The notes beneath the pieces were generated by a model that saw only the letters and a list, made by a program, of their open reading frames with translations, was not told where the DNA came from and searched no databases. Both the position numbers and the translations under genes were made by a program. This document shows positions 1 to 8,150 of a stretch of 47,839 nucleotides of DNA, piece after piece. The stretch comes from Caldilineaceae bacterium. GTDB lineage: Bacteria > Chloroflexota > Anaerolineae > Caldilineales > Caldilineaceae. The number at the start of each line of letters is the position of its first letter. Positions within the stretch are counted from its first letter, which is position 1. The stretch spans positions 1 to 47,839 of the forward strand of contig JAJDTL010000017.1 in NCBI GenBank assembly GCA_022827195.1. The letters run 5' to 3'.

Positions 1-498
1 GCTGTCGCCCATCTCGCCTTCAATCTCCGCGCGCGGCACCAGCGCCGCCACACTGTCCACCACCACCACATCCATCGCACCCGAACGCACCAGCGCCTCG
101 GCGATCTCCAACGCCTGCTCGCCCGTGTCCGGCTGCGACACGTACAGATCATCCACGTCCACCCCGATCTTGCGCGCGTAGCCCGGGTCCAGCGCATGCT
201 CGACATCGATAAAGCCGCAGACACCCCCAAGCCGCTGCGATTCGGCGATCGCGTGCAAACAGAGCGTCGTCTTGCCCGAGCTCTCCGGCCCGTAGACCTC
301 GATGACGCGCCCGCGCGGGATGCCGCCCACCCCCAGCGCGATGTCTAAGCTCAGGCTGCCCGTGGGGATCGCGGCCACATCCAGCCGTCCCGCCTCCCCC
401 AGCTTCATGACGGTCCCGTCGCCGAAACGGCGATTGAGATTGGCGATCGTCGTCTCCAGCGCTCTGGCCGGCCCGTTCTCCGCAGATTTCGCTGCCAT
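1..498 (-). CDS. recA: RecA recombinase (5' part; runs off the left edge)
   Basis: The minus strand from 498 encodes the N-terminal 166 residues of RecA, the ATP-dependent strand-exchange protein that also triggers LexA self-cleavage. The P-loop GPESSGKTT is at residues 70-78. The Walker B strand ([10 protein letters not shown]) and the start of loop L1 ([12 protein letters not shown]) come just before the window edge, so the gene is cut by the window, not truncated. The start is ATG at 498, preceded by an AAAGGAG ribosome site about 10 bases upstream. A sigma70-like promoter with an embedded LexA box lies at 587-616. Identity is secure from the continuous RecA core sequence. Confidence 0.97.
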   Translation of the reverse strand, partial: MAAKSAENGPARALETTIANLNRRFGDGTVMKLGEAGRLDVAAIPTGSLSLDIALGVGGIPRGRVIEVYGPESSGKTTLCLHAIAESQRLGGVCGFIDVEHALDPGYARKIGVDVDDLYVSQPDTGEQALEIAEALVRSGAMDVVVVDSVAALVPRAEIEGEMGDS

Positions 499-586
499 CG
501 CTCTTGCTCCTTTGCGTTGTGATATCGACACACCGCGAACTGTCAGATGCGCACGCCGCTCGGGAGGGCGACGCTCGATTGAACTC

Positions 587-616
587 ATTATAGAACATAT
601 GTTCATAAGTTTCCAA
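587..616 (-). promoter_or_regulatory. recA promoter
   Basis: Read on the minus strand, a -35 element TTGGAA (611-616) and a perfect -10 element TATAAT (587-592) are separated by 18 bp. The LexA box fills the downstream part of the spacer and abuts the -10. Transcription would start near 580 and leave an untranslated leader of about 80 bases before recA. Confidence 0.75.
593..604 (-). promoter_or_regulatory. LexA (SOS) box of recA
   Basis: GAACATATGTTC is a perfect match to the Gram-positive/Bacillus-type LexA operator GAAC-N4-GTTC. It sits between the -35 and -10 elements of recA, so bound LexA would block polymerase. The same motif occurs before uvrA (13907-13918), and a one-mismatch copy sits before the membrane gene at 24874-25482. 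Confidence 0.85.
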
Positions 617-949
617 ATTGCGATTTTCGCCGAAACTGCATCCCGTCGCGGCTCCCCCTTTGCGGCTGCCTCCGATCTGCCGAAACGAAACTGACATCAT
701 CCAATTCTTGTCGATTCGCCGCGCCAACATCTATAATTCTGACGCGGCTTTCAAACCTCCCGTTCGGACGGCAGATCTCAGCTACTTCACACGTGTCTAT
801 AGAACTCTCCGACAAGCGCGCAAAGTCAGCGCATGCAACTTGGCTTCAGTACCAATGCCGCATTCACGCCCAACCGTTTTGGCCGACGCCCGAATCGACA
901 ACTGGAAACAACTGAGGGCGGAGACTAAACAGCGCCGCCTGGACCCGGC
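617..949. other. Intergenic region between recA promoter and small gene
   Basis: Open frames on both strands here are short, overlap each other and have no recognisable protein features or ribosome sites. I see no gene, RNA or repeat. It presumably carries the promoter for the gene at 950, but no good -35/-10 pair stands out. Confidence 0.4.
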
Positions 950-1306
950 ATGAGCGTAAATCGTCGCAAACTGAACAGAGCCTGGGAAACGCTGCGCTCC
1001 CTGCCGATCCCTGCAATTGGCTCCGACCGGCTGGTCGATCTGCACGATGACCTACTGCATTACGACACGGTCATCGCTCAGGAGATGCGGGAGTACCTGC
1101 GCGGCCGTGTCATCAATAGAATCCGCGTGCGCATCGACTGGGAGCTGGAGGAGACGCTGCGCTCGTTCAAGCCCCAATCTTCGGCGGAGATGGAATGCCG
1201 GCGGGAGTTGCTGCGTTACAAACGGCGTATTGATGACGTAGTGCGGCAACTGCTCCAGGGGCAACCGGACGATCCGGACCAGCTGGAGGATGTCCCGCTC
1301 GAATAG
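950..1306 (+). CDS. Small soluble protein of unknown function
   Basis: A 118-residue hydrophilic protein with an in-frame stop (926-928) just upstream of the ATG, so the start is well bounded, although the ribosome site is weak. The sequence is rich in Arg, Glu and Leu, with amphipathic stretches (for example EMREYLRGRVINRIRVRI), and predicts as mostly helical. It has no signal peptide, membrane segment or cysteine motif. I do not recognise the family. It lies divergent from recA and convergent with the transporter at 1451. Coding is supported by the length and amino-acid composition of the frame compared with the others. Confidence 0.55.
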   Translation: MSVNRRKLNRAWETLRSLPIPAIGSDRLVDLHDDLLHYDTVIAQEMREYLRGRVINRIRVRIDWELEETLRSFKPQSSAEMECRRELLRYKRRIDDVVRQLLQGQPDDPDQLEDVPLE

Positions 1307-1386
1307 CGATGCGATCCACCCCACGTTCCACCCGTTGACCCGTTTCTCGCAACAGAACTGACTCCGGCGCTGTCCGACGCGGCACC

Positions 1387-1407
1387 GGCGCGCGTTGGCG
1401 GCGCGCC
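1387..1407. terminator. Possible bidirectional hairpin between convergent genes
   Basis: GGCGCGC (1387-1393) and GCGCGCC (1401-1407) form a 7-bp GC stem with a 7-base loop between the convergent genes ending at 1306 and 1451. There is no clear T-tract, so a terminator role is only suggested by its position. Confidence 0.35.
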
Positions 1408-1450
1408 GCGGTCCCTCCGCGCGCGCATGCCGCAGGTCGTTGCCGGCGGC

Positions 1451-2359
1451 CTACAGGAGCACGAGCAGGATCCCGCCGACGGTGATCAGCCCGCCGATGA
1501 TGCTGTTGAAAGAAGGGATCTCCCGCAACAGGAGCGCGCCCAGCAGCACGCCGCCCAGCACCTCCTGCGTGGCGATGAGATTGACGTAGGTGGCGTTCAC
1601 CCGCCGTAGCGCCGCATTGTAGAGGGTATGGCCGCACGCCAGCGGGAAAACGCCGAGAGCGGCAATGCTGGCGATCGCGGGCCAGTTGAAGCTGCCGGGC
1701 CTGTGCGCGACAACCGCCGCCGGCAACAGCCACAGCGCAGCAACGATGTAGACCGTACCGGCATAGACCAGCAGCGGATACCGCTCGCGCTGGCTGCGCC
1801 CGGCAATGCTGTAGACGGCATAGGTAACCGCGGCGCCCAACGCCAGCAGATCGCCGATCAGCGTGCGGGGCGTGAATTCATAGGCAGCGCGGCCGCCCTG
1901 CATCAACGCCAGCAGCGGCTCAAACCCGGAGAGCACGGCCACGCCCAGCACGGCCGCGACGATGCCCAACCACTTGCGCGGCGACAGCGATTCCCCAAGC
2001 ACAAAACGGGACAGCAGCGCCACCCAGACCGGCGCCGTATACATGATCGCCAGGCTGTTGGTTATGCTTGTGAACTCGAGCGAGTAGGCGTAGAAAAAGA
2101 AATGCAGCCCGGCGACAAGCCCGAAAAGAGCAAAACGGGGCCATTCGCTGCGCGCGGCCAGCAGAGGCTCCCCAGCGGCAGACCGTCGACGCAACAGCAG
2201 GACGCCGGCCACGGCGGCGCCCGCCACCAGCAGCCGGCCGGCCGCGATCTCGAACGATGAGACCGAGGCCGCGGCCCACCGTACCAGCACCGGGCTGGTG
2301 CTGAAAAAAATGACGGCGATCGCAACCAGCGCCAGGCCGCGGCGTTCCTCGACTGTCAC
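1451..2359 (-). CDS. EamA/DMT-family transporter
   Basis: A 302-residue inner-membrane protein with about ten hydrophobic segments arranged as two EamA repeats. The first repeat starts at residue 8 (LALVAIAVIFFSTSPVLVRW) and the second near residue 170 (LIGDLLALGAAVTYAVYSI). The repeats end in the typical ATQEVLGGVLLGALLLREIPS and GGILLVLL signatures. The family exports or exchanges metabolites such as amino acids or nucleotides; the substrate cannot be told from sequence. The start is GTG at 2359 with a GGAAGAC-like ribosome site. It faces the small gene at 950 and is followed upstream by a tiny membrane protein on the same strand. Confidence 0.9.
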   Translation of the reverse strand: MTVEERRGLALVAIAVIFFSTSPVLVRWAAASVSSFEIAAGRLLVAGAAVAGVLLLRRRSAAGEPLLAARSEWPRFALFGLVAGLHFFFYAYSLEFTSITNSLAIMYTAPVWVALLSRFVLGESLSPRKWLGIVAAVLGVAVLSGFEPLLALMQGGRAAYEFTPRTLIGDLLALGAAVTYAVYSIAGRSQRERYPLLVYAGTVYIVAALWLLPAAVVAHRPGSFNWPAIASIAALGVFPLACGHTLYNAALRRVNATYVNLIATQEVLGGVLLGALLLREIPSFNSIIGGLITVGGILLVLL

Positions 2360-2406
2360 GTCTTCCGTCCGGGCTCTAAACTGGGGGGACGCCCCCGCCG
2401 CATCGT

Positions 2407-2535
2407 TCAGGCGCCGGGCGTGATCGCCACGTAGACCAGGCTCAACACCATGCTGAGCGCGATCAACAGGCTGAGAAAGTAGAAGATCTTTTCATTGCGG
2501 CTCAGGCGTCGCCGCCTGTTCCGTCTGCGGCTCAT
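2407..2535 (-). CDS. 42-residue single-pass membrane protein
   Basis: This short frame starts at ATG 2535 with a clear GGAAGGGG ribosome site 6-8 bases upstream and ends at TGA 2407. The product begins with an Arg-rich block (MSRRRNRRRRLSRNEKI) followed by one hydrophobic segment of about 20 residues and a short tail. The positive N-terminus predicts an N-in orientation. It lies about 50 bases upstream of the EamA gene on the same strand and may be cotranscribed. I do not know a function. The composition is far from random for the region, and the ribosome site supports it as a real gene. Confidence 0.6.
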   Translation of the reverse strand: MSRRRNRRRRLSRNEKIFYFLSLLIALSMVLSLVYVAITPGA

Positions 2536-2665
2536 CCGAAATTCCCCTTCCGACTACAACTGCCCGACCTTTCCGACGCAATAGCTTCACGCCAGTGCCA
2601 GAACTGCCCGGGCCAAGTCAATCACACAATGATAGTCGAAAACGGACCGTGGATCAAAGCCGCGC

Positions 2666-4975
2666 CTATTCGATTCTCAGCGGCCCGATCAGTATCCGGT
2701 CCTCTTCGGCCGGGTTGATTCTATCCAGCACGCGCAGGCGCCGGAAGTCGGGCAGCATATACAGCCCAATCTCTATCTGATACTGACCGGCAGGCGCGTC
2801 GGCGGGGACGGTAAAGGTGTGGACGGTTTCGACAGTCTCACCCGCGATCCACTCCTCTGTCGGCGGCCTTGGATCCAGATCGGCCCCGCCGTGCATTTTG
2901 AAACTATCGGTCAGCAGATGTGCGAAGACGGTGTACGATTCAGCTACAGGACCTGAGGCCGTCCAATACAGGGTGACGGTCATCTCCTCGCCCAGGACCG
3001 GCTGGCGGCTGCTGAAGCGGTAGGCGGCCAGAACGATATTGTCTGCAAACTGGACGGAGATGGGAATGGGAAGGTCCGCGTCGCCTTCGGAAGATGGGAT
3101 GGTGATTGCGCCGAACGAATAGCTGGAGCTGCCTTCTTCCAGGGGCAGTCGCTCACCGGTGCGGTGGTTGTAGAAGCCGAGCTGTAGGTGCGCCTGGTTG
3201 GGCGTGTAGGCGGTCCTTGGAACCTTGAGCGAATAATCTTCGAACAGGACTCCGTAGCGTGGCCAGCCGCTGGTCGGGCGCAGCCCGCCGCCGGGCATTG
3301 TGTCGAGTTGCGCCACGGTCAGGCCGCTCCAGTCCACAAGGTGAATGAACAGGGACCAGTCGTCGGCCAGCGGCTCTTTGGCCAGGAAGGCCAGCCGCAC
3401 CAACATCTCGTCGCCGGGCGAAATCTTCGTCACTTCAGGCAACGGCTGGCTTTCCCCCCAAGATATGTCTGAATACGATGTCCTGACGCCCAGCAGTGCG
3501 ATCTGGCCGGGAGCCGTGCCAAATGTGGCGAGAGGTGGGTCATAATCGAGGTAGGAATAGTCCTCCCTGATGAATTCCGGCATTGGCGGCGGTCTGTAGG
3601 CGGGGCCAATCAGCGCAAAAGGCGTTACCAAAGTCAGAAGGCCGAGGGCGTAGGTGGCGGCCCGCCCGATTCGCCGGCCCAGATTGCCCCACCCCGCCCA
3701 GCCCAGCGCCCAAAACAGGCCCAGGAGCGGCAGCGCGGCAAAGAAATAGCGACCCTGCGCGGCCGGAGCGACGCGCATGAAACGGAGCCAGGAGACAGTG
3801 AGCACAAACAGCCACAGAAGCAGAAAAGCGTGGGGCACAAGAGATGCGCAGGCCACCCGCCGCGCGCGACGCGCGGCATTTGCCAGCAACCCTATCGCGA
3901 CCGCGGCCCCGATGGCGCGCAGCGCCCAATAGACCCAGTCAGGATAGGACAGATTCAGCCAGCCGAACAGCCCCCAGAATGAACGCTCCAGGCTGCCCAG
4001 CTCGCCCATGATCTGCAGCGGCCCCGCCGGAAGGACCCGCAACAGAATGTTCGCCTCCCACATCTCCCACGCCAGCGGGTCGCCGTAGAGCCGCCAGTTG
4101 CGCACATACCACCAGCCGGCGATCAGAAGCGCGGGCACGGCCGTCCACAACGCCGCCTCGAAAACCGGACGAACGCTGCGCCCGCGCCAGGCCAGCCACA
4201 GGATCGCCAGCCCAACCACGCCCACCAGCCCCAGCCCGCTTAGCTTCGAGAGCAGCGTCAGGCCCAGCAGCACGCCCAGCGCCAGAAGCCGCGATCGCCG
4301 CGGCCGTCCTCCCTCGACCAGCATCGCGGTCAGCTGCCACAACACCAGTGCCGCGGCCGCGTTGACTGCATTGTCGTTGCTGGCCGAGCTGCTGATGAAG
4401 ACAAACTGGGGCAGAAAGGCCGCGAACGCCGCGCCGAGCAGCGCGCCCTCCGCCGAAAGCAGCAGCCGCAGCGTGCGGTAGACCGCGTAGACGGTCACCG
4501 CGCCCAGCAATACTGAGAAGAGACGCGCAACGTGCAGCGCCAGGATCGAGCGCCGCCAGGGAAAACGCTCCGCCTCCCGGTGGTGAATCAGATAGTTACG
4601 GTTGATCGTCGTGTCGGGTTCGCCAATGGCGCGGTGAGGATTGGCGCGGCCGAAAACTTCAGGGAATTCGGACTGTTCGATCCAGGATGTCAGCAGCGCC
4701 GCGGCCGCGTAGTAGCCCGGCGCCTGTGTCCCCTGCTGCCGCCACAGCGCCTGCGTACCCGGCTCGGAAACCGGCAAGCCGCGCTGCGTTACCAGGTGTT
4801 GGACAAAAGCGAAATGCCAGATCTCGTCGGGCGCTTCGAACGGCGGGACGACGACGCTGAAGAGAGCGGCCAGAAAGAGGTATGCCGCCAGCAGAGTGTG
4901 AACCGTGGGTCGAAAAAAGGGGAGAGAAGGAGAACTGGACTGCGGCGCCCCTCCTGCTTCAGAGGCGTGGAACAT
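2666..4975 (-). CDS. GT39-like integral membrane glycosyltransferase
   Basis: A 769-residue protein with about 11-13 transmembrane segments in the first 470 residues, then a roughly 300-residue exported beta-rich C-terminal region. Near the N-terminus the loop FEAPDEIWHFAFVQH carries the acidic motif of polyprenyl-phosphate-sugar-dependent transferases (GT39/ArnT-like, DUF2142-type). The family moves sugars from lipid-phosphate carriers to acceptors outside the membrane. Its ATG directly follows the TAG of the upstream GT2 gene (TAGATG), implying translational coupling. The GT2 enzyme likely makes the lipid-linked sugar donor used by this one (inference). A sugar-binding or acceptor role for the C-terminal region is a guess. 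Confidence 0.85.
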   Translation of the reverse strand: MFHASEAGGAPQSSSPSLPFFRPTVHTLLAAYLFLAALFSVVVPPFEAPDEIWHFAFVQHLVTQRGLPVSEPGTQALWRQQGTQAPGYYAAAALLTSWIEQSEFPEVFGRANPHRAIGEPDTTINRNYLIHHREAERFPWRRSILALHVARLFSVLLGAVTVYAVYRTLRLLLSAEGALLGAAFAAFLPQFVFISSSASNDNAVNAAAALVLWQLTAMLVEGGRPRRSRLLALGVLLGLTLLSKLSGLGLVGVVGLAILWLAWRGRSVRPVFEAALWTAVPALLIAGWWYVRNWRLYGDPLAWEMWEANILLRVLPAGPLQIMGELGSLERSFWGLFGWLNLSYPDWVYWALRAIGAAVAIGLLANAARRARRVACASLVPHAFLLLWLFVLTVSWLRFMRVAPAAQGRYFFAALPLLGLFWALGWAGWGNLGRRIGRAATYALGLLTLVTPFALIGPAYRPPPMPEFIREDYSYLDYDPPLATFGTAPGQIALLGVRTSYSDISWGESQPLPEVTKISPGDEMLVRLAFLAKEPLADDWSLFIHLVDWSGLTVAQLDTMPGGGLRPTSGWPRYGVLFEDYSLKVPRTAYTPNQAHLQLGFYNHRTGERLPLEEGSSSYSFGAITIPSSEGDADLPIPISVQFADNIVLAAYRFSSRQPVLGEEMTVTLYWTASGPVAESYTVFAHLLTDSFKMHGGADLDPRPPTEEWIAGETVETVHTFTVPADAPAGQYQIEIGLYMLPDFRRLRVLDRINPAEEDRILIGPLRIE

Positions 4976-5890
4976 CTACCTGGGTTCAGCTTTCCGCAGC
5001 GCTCCTCTGGCGCCGGAGCCTGGTGGGGGCTCCTCCTCTGTTGTCCGGTCTTCTACCAGGGGAGTACGCCCAAACGTCTCGTCAACGCTTTCGCTCTCTC
5101 CTCTGTGCACGCCCTCTGTTCCTCGTCTTGGCGGCCGCCAGATGAAGAGATAGTAGAGCCAGTTTGCGACGTACTTGTGCCAAGTCTGCAACACACTGAA
5201 GTTCGACTCGCCGTTCGAGCGCACATATTCGTGGGTCGCAACCTCATGGATGCGATACCCCCGGCGCACCGTCTTGATGATCATCTCCTGCTCGACCGTC
5301 GTAATGTCCGACGCCGACGCCAGGCTGCGCGCCACGTCGGCCCGGATCGCGCGGAACCCGTTCTGCGAGTCGGTCAACCGCACGCCCTGGCTGTAGTTGA
5401 TGCTGAGCGTGATGACCTGGCTGCCGAAGAGACGGACAAACTGGTTGATCGTCGCGTGCAATTCGTCGCTTCCCCCCAACATGCGCGAACCGGATACATG
5501 ATCGGCCTCGCCGTCGACAATCGGCTGCACAAGCGCCGGAATATCCCGCGGATCGTGCGAGCCGTCCGCGTCGATAAAGACGAGAATGTCGCCGCTGGCC
5601 GCGGCGATTCCGACGCGCAGCGCATCCCCCTTGCCCTTGCCGTTGTCCAACAGCACGGTCGCGCCCATCTCGACCGCGATCGCGCGCGTGCCGTCGCTGC
5701 TGTGGCCGTCGACGACCAGCAGCTCGTCGGCATAGGGCGCGGCCCATTCCAACACCGGGCGGATGTTGCGCGCCTCGTTGCGGCAGGGCACGATCACGCT
5801 TACACGGACCCCGCGCCCGTCCGGCCCCAGCCGGTTAATCGCCGCGGGACGGTCGGGTTGCGTATACCAGTTGGGCAGATTGTCCGTCAC
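4976..5890 (-). CDS. GT2 family glycosyltransferase (dolichyl-phosphate mannose synthase-like)
   Basis: A 304-residue GT-A enzyme. After a short N-terminal extension come SVIVPCRNEARNI (residues 31-43), VVDGHSSDGT (59-68) and the DXD-type FIDADGSHDP (105-114), then the QNGFRAI acceptor motif and a C-terminal YLFIW hydrophobic patch. The pattern fits polyprenyl-phosphate hexose synthases that feed GT39-type transferases, and such a gene follows with no gap. I chose GTG at 5890 because the frame upstream loses family similarity and runs into the divergent MazG promoter. The last 45 residues are charged and low complexity. Function is secure at the fold level; the sugar is unknown. Confidence 0.85.
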   Translation of the reverse strand: MTDNLPNWYTQPDRPAAINRLGPDGRGVRVSVIVPCRNEARNIRPVLEWAAPYADELLVVDGHSSDGTRAIAVEMGATVLLDNGKGKGDALRVGIAAASGDILVFIDADGSHDPRDIPALVQPIVDGEADHVSGSRMLGGSDELHATINQFVRLFGSQVITLSINYSQGVRLTDSQNGFRAIRADVARSLASASDITTVEQEMIIKTVRRGYRIHEVATHEYVRSNGESNFSVLQTWHKYVANWLYYLFIWRPPRRGTEGVHRGESESVDETFGRTPLVEDRTTEEEPPPGSGARGALRKAEPR

Positions 5891-6054
5891 AGATCGTCTC
5901 AGTAAAGGGAGGGGCTCCCAGTTGCGGTGAAGCCGCCTGCCTGGCGCCCGCCCAAGGGGAACAAACCCGCCCCGATCGGACAGTCCCAGACCCGAAATTA
6001 CTTTATCAGGATTCAATATCCCTGCCAACCCTCGCGGCGGACTGTCAGGCAGAA

Positions 6055-6083
6055 TTGACCGCCTACAGGGGATGCAGTAAAGT
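6055..6083 (+). promoter_or_regulatory. Promoter of mazG-like gene
   Basis: TTGACC (6055-6060), a 17-bp spacer, then TAAAGT (6078-6083). Transcription from about 6090 fits the ATG at 6117 and argues that no longer N-terminal methylase domain is transcribed from here. Confidence 0.5.
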
Positions 6084-6116
6084 GCGGGAAACTCCATCCG
6101 GCCGACGCAGACATCT

Positions 6117-7154
6117 ATGCAGGAAAGACAGGGTGCCCCGTTCCCGGCGAAAATGACCCGGTACAAACCGATCCAAGCCGCAGAAAGGGCAGCGGAGGTC
6201 CTCGGCATCGACCCGCGTGAGGGCCTGCAGATGATCGACGCGGCCCGCCTCTCCGCCCGCCATCATCCGCCCTTTGACCTGGGACTGCCGGCGCTCGTCT
6301 TAGGCGTCGGCGATCAGCCCACCGCGCAGGCAGTCGGCGCCGTGCTGGGCAACGCCTACCCGGACGACCACCCGCTGCAACTCATCGATCCGAACGGGAA
6401 CCGGCCCGACCGCGCACGCGCTCTGCCGCTAGCCGAACTTTCTGCGCAGAGCAAACTCGCCGGCGGCGACTGCCTTTTCGTGCCCCCGCTTCCCCGCGCA
6501 AGCTATGCCGACCTGCAGGAGGTGATGGCGCACCTGCGCGCACCCTACGGCTGCCCTTGGGACCGGGAGCAGACGCTCGCCTCTGCTCGCGCCTACCTGC
6601 TCGACGAGGCAGCCGAAGCACTGGAGGCGCTCGACGCCGGGGATGACCTCCATGTCGCCGAGGAGTTGGGCGACGTGCTCGGCATCGTCGCCATGATCGC
6701 GCAGATCGCCTGCGAAGAGGGCCGCTTTCAGATGGCCGACGCGGTGCGCCTGAGCGTCGAAAAGCTGGTCCGCCGCCATCCACACGTCTTCGGCGATGAT
6801 GAGATTGAAAATATCGAACAGCTCTATGTACGCTGGGAGGAGATCAAGGCCGAGGAACGGGCCGCACAGGAGCAACCGGCGCGCGGGCCGCTGGATGCCG
6901 TGCCGGCCGCACTTCCGGCCCTGCGCAAGGCTAGGGAGATACAATCAAAGGCCCACGGAGCCGGACTCCTCGACCGCGTCGCGCTGGCGCAGAGCGAGCC
7001 GGAGCTGGCGCGCCTCCTGCCGGACGGCAGCGACGAGCAGGCGCTGGGCCTGTTGTTGTGGCGGCTGGTTGCCCTGTCCAGAGAGCGGGGTCTCGACGCC
7101 GAAGACGCGCTGCGCGCTTACGCCGGCCGCTGGCGCGCGCAGGTCACAAAGTGA
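6117..7154 (+). CDS. mazG: MazG-type nucleoside triphosphate pyrophosphohydrolase with half a tetrapyrrole-methylase domain
   Basis: A 345-residue protein. Residues 130-230 form a MazG domain: the CPWD entry motif (146-149), then DEAAE (163-167) and EELGD (182-186), whose acidic residues bind Mg2+, and HPHVFGD (221-227). It would hydrolyse NTPs to NMP and pyrophosphate (house-cleaning). Residues 25-95 (VLGIDPREGLQMIDA through YPDDHPLQLI) match only the C-terminal half of the tetrapyrrole methylase domain found in YabN-like fusions. The SAM-binding N-terminal half is absent, so methylation is not expected. The start is ATG 6117; ATG 6153 is an alternative. It is divergent from the glycosyltransferase operon and directly upstream of tRNA-Arg. 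Confidence 0.88.
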   Translation: MQERQGAPFPAKMTRYKPIQAAERAAEVLGIDPREGLQMIDAARLSARHHPPFDLGLPALVLGVGDQPTAQAVGAVLGNAYPDDHPLQLIDPNGNRPDRARALPLAELSAQSKLAGGDCLFVPPLPRASYADLQEVMAHLRAPYGCPWDREQTLASARAYLLDEAAEALEALDAGDDLHVAEELGDVLGIVAMIAQIACEEGRFQMADAVRLSVEKLVRRHPHVFGDDEIENIEQLYVRWEEIKAEERAAQEQPARGPLDAVPAALPALRKAREIQSKAHGAGLLDRVALAQSEPELARLLPDGSDEQALGLLLWRLVALSRERGLDAEDALRAYAGRWRAQVTK

Positions 7155-7200
7155 TACACGACTTTCCTCCATACATTTTCCTGTCGCGCCGTGGCCGTGC

Positions 7201-7206
7201 TATACT
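7201..7206 (+). promoter_or_regulatory. -10 element of tRNA-Arg
   Basis: TATACT lies 17 bases before the mature tRNA. A matching -35 is weak (TTCCTG, 17 bp upstream), which is common for tRNA genes driven mainly by the -10. Confidence 0.4.
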
Positions 7207-7222
7207 CAGGCGTGCTCATTCT

Positions 7223-7296
7223 GCCCCGGTAGCTCAGTGGATCAGAGCATCTGACTTCGGATCAGAGGGTCGTGGGTTCGAATCCTACCCGGGGTG
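7223..7296 (+). tRNA. tRNA-Arg (anticodon UCG)
   Basis: A complete 74-base cloverleaf. The acceptor stem is GCCCCGG/CCGGGGT, the D arm GCTC...GAGC, and the anticodon stem TCTGA/TCAGA has loop CTTCGGA (anticodon TCG, reading CGA). The variable region is five bases and the T arm GTGGG-TTCGAAT-CCTAC. The discriminator base is G; CCA is not encoded. The first acceptor pair is G-U. Confidence 0.96.
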
Positions 7297-7347
7297 CTCA
7301 TCTTTGCGGCCATCCCGCGGTCGCGACCATCCCCGCAGCGCCAAAAC

Positions 7348-7396
7348 AACCGCCCTCTCGCGCAGCCAGCACTGAACTGCGACCGACAGGGCGGTT
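7348..7396 (+). terminator. Hairpin after tRNA-Arg
   Basis: AACCGCCCT (7348-7356) pairs perfectly with AGGGCGGTT (7388-7396), and an inner stem CGCAG/CTGCG (7361-7365, 7377-7381) extends it. It is followed by a T-rich stretch. It probably ends tRNA transcription or protects the minus-strand pseudogene from it. Confidence 0.5.
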
Positions 7397-7449
7397 TCGC
7401 TTCGCTCTCTTCTTTCGACTCCTACCGGCAGGCGTATTGTTCGCCGTTC

Positions 7450-7951
7450 CTACTCCCGGCGGATGCGGCGCACAATCTCGCCCATCATAGGCACCCATTC
7501 GGACGCACCGCCGCTTACATAGATGAAGGCAATCCTGATAAACGTTCCCCTGTCCGGTGACATCAGCCAGACCTCCCAGCTGATCTCCTCCGAACCAGGT
7601 CCTTCGCGGTTTTCCCGGGAAACGTATCGAGACCGTCTCGGATCCGTCGTAACGCGGATTGGTGACTATATCGACGCTCTCCACGTCAATCCCGGACTCC
7701 CTCAGCGAGTCCTGCACGATCGATATCACCCGCCCCGGTTCCAATCCTCCGGACGGGAAAGAAGTGACAAGCATCTGGTTGGCAAAATCGGCCACGATCT
7801 TAAAGCCAAATCCGACATGCCGTTACTCTTGCTCGGCGTCTATATCCGCGTTGGCGTCGCTCAGCCAGTCGTCACCGCTGGCAGCCTGGTAGGACGCGAC
7901 CAACAACTCCCTGACTGAACTGTCTGCGGGAATCGGCGCCGCGGGTGATGC
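7450..7951 (-). pseudogene. Decayed third copy of the PsbP-like secreted protein
   Basis: Read on the minus strand, segments in two frames line up with the C-terminal domain of the two neighbouring proteins. RHVGFGFKIVADFANQM matches LFVGMGFQVDSGGARDL of the 9963-10766 gene. GIDVESVDIVTNPRYDGSE matches the VDSLELVTRLRPNREEA region. WEVWLMSPDRGTFIRIAF through GEIVRRIRRE ends the domain. The frame is broken by an in-frame TAA (7823-7825) and a one-base shift near 7585-7600, and no signal peptide or start is left. It is therefore a remnant of a third tandem copy. The open stretch before the TAA (SVRELLVASYQAASGDDWL...) may be partly scrambled. Confidence 0.75.
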
Positions 7952-8150
7952 CTACACTGGCGAACCACTCTGGCCGACTACCAAAACGCATACGATCACA
8001 ACGGAAATCACAACTCTCTATGGGAGATCATCCCGTACCTCCCAATGGCAAGAAAATAGCCGAAACGCAAATCTGCACGCGCACGGCTATCAAATCACGA
8101 AAATAGCGTTTTTCCGCCTCTCGGCTTTCCAACAGCTGTCCAATCGAAGA

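Noticed and set aside
7298..7795. Intact 165-residue gene downstream of tRNA-Arg
   Set aside because: Only its first half resembles the neighbouring paralogues; the rest of the domain continues in another frame, so it is a pseudogene segment.
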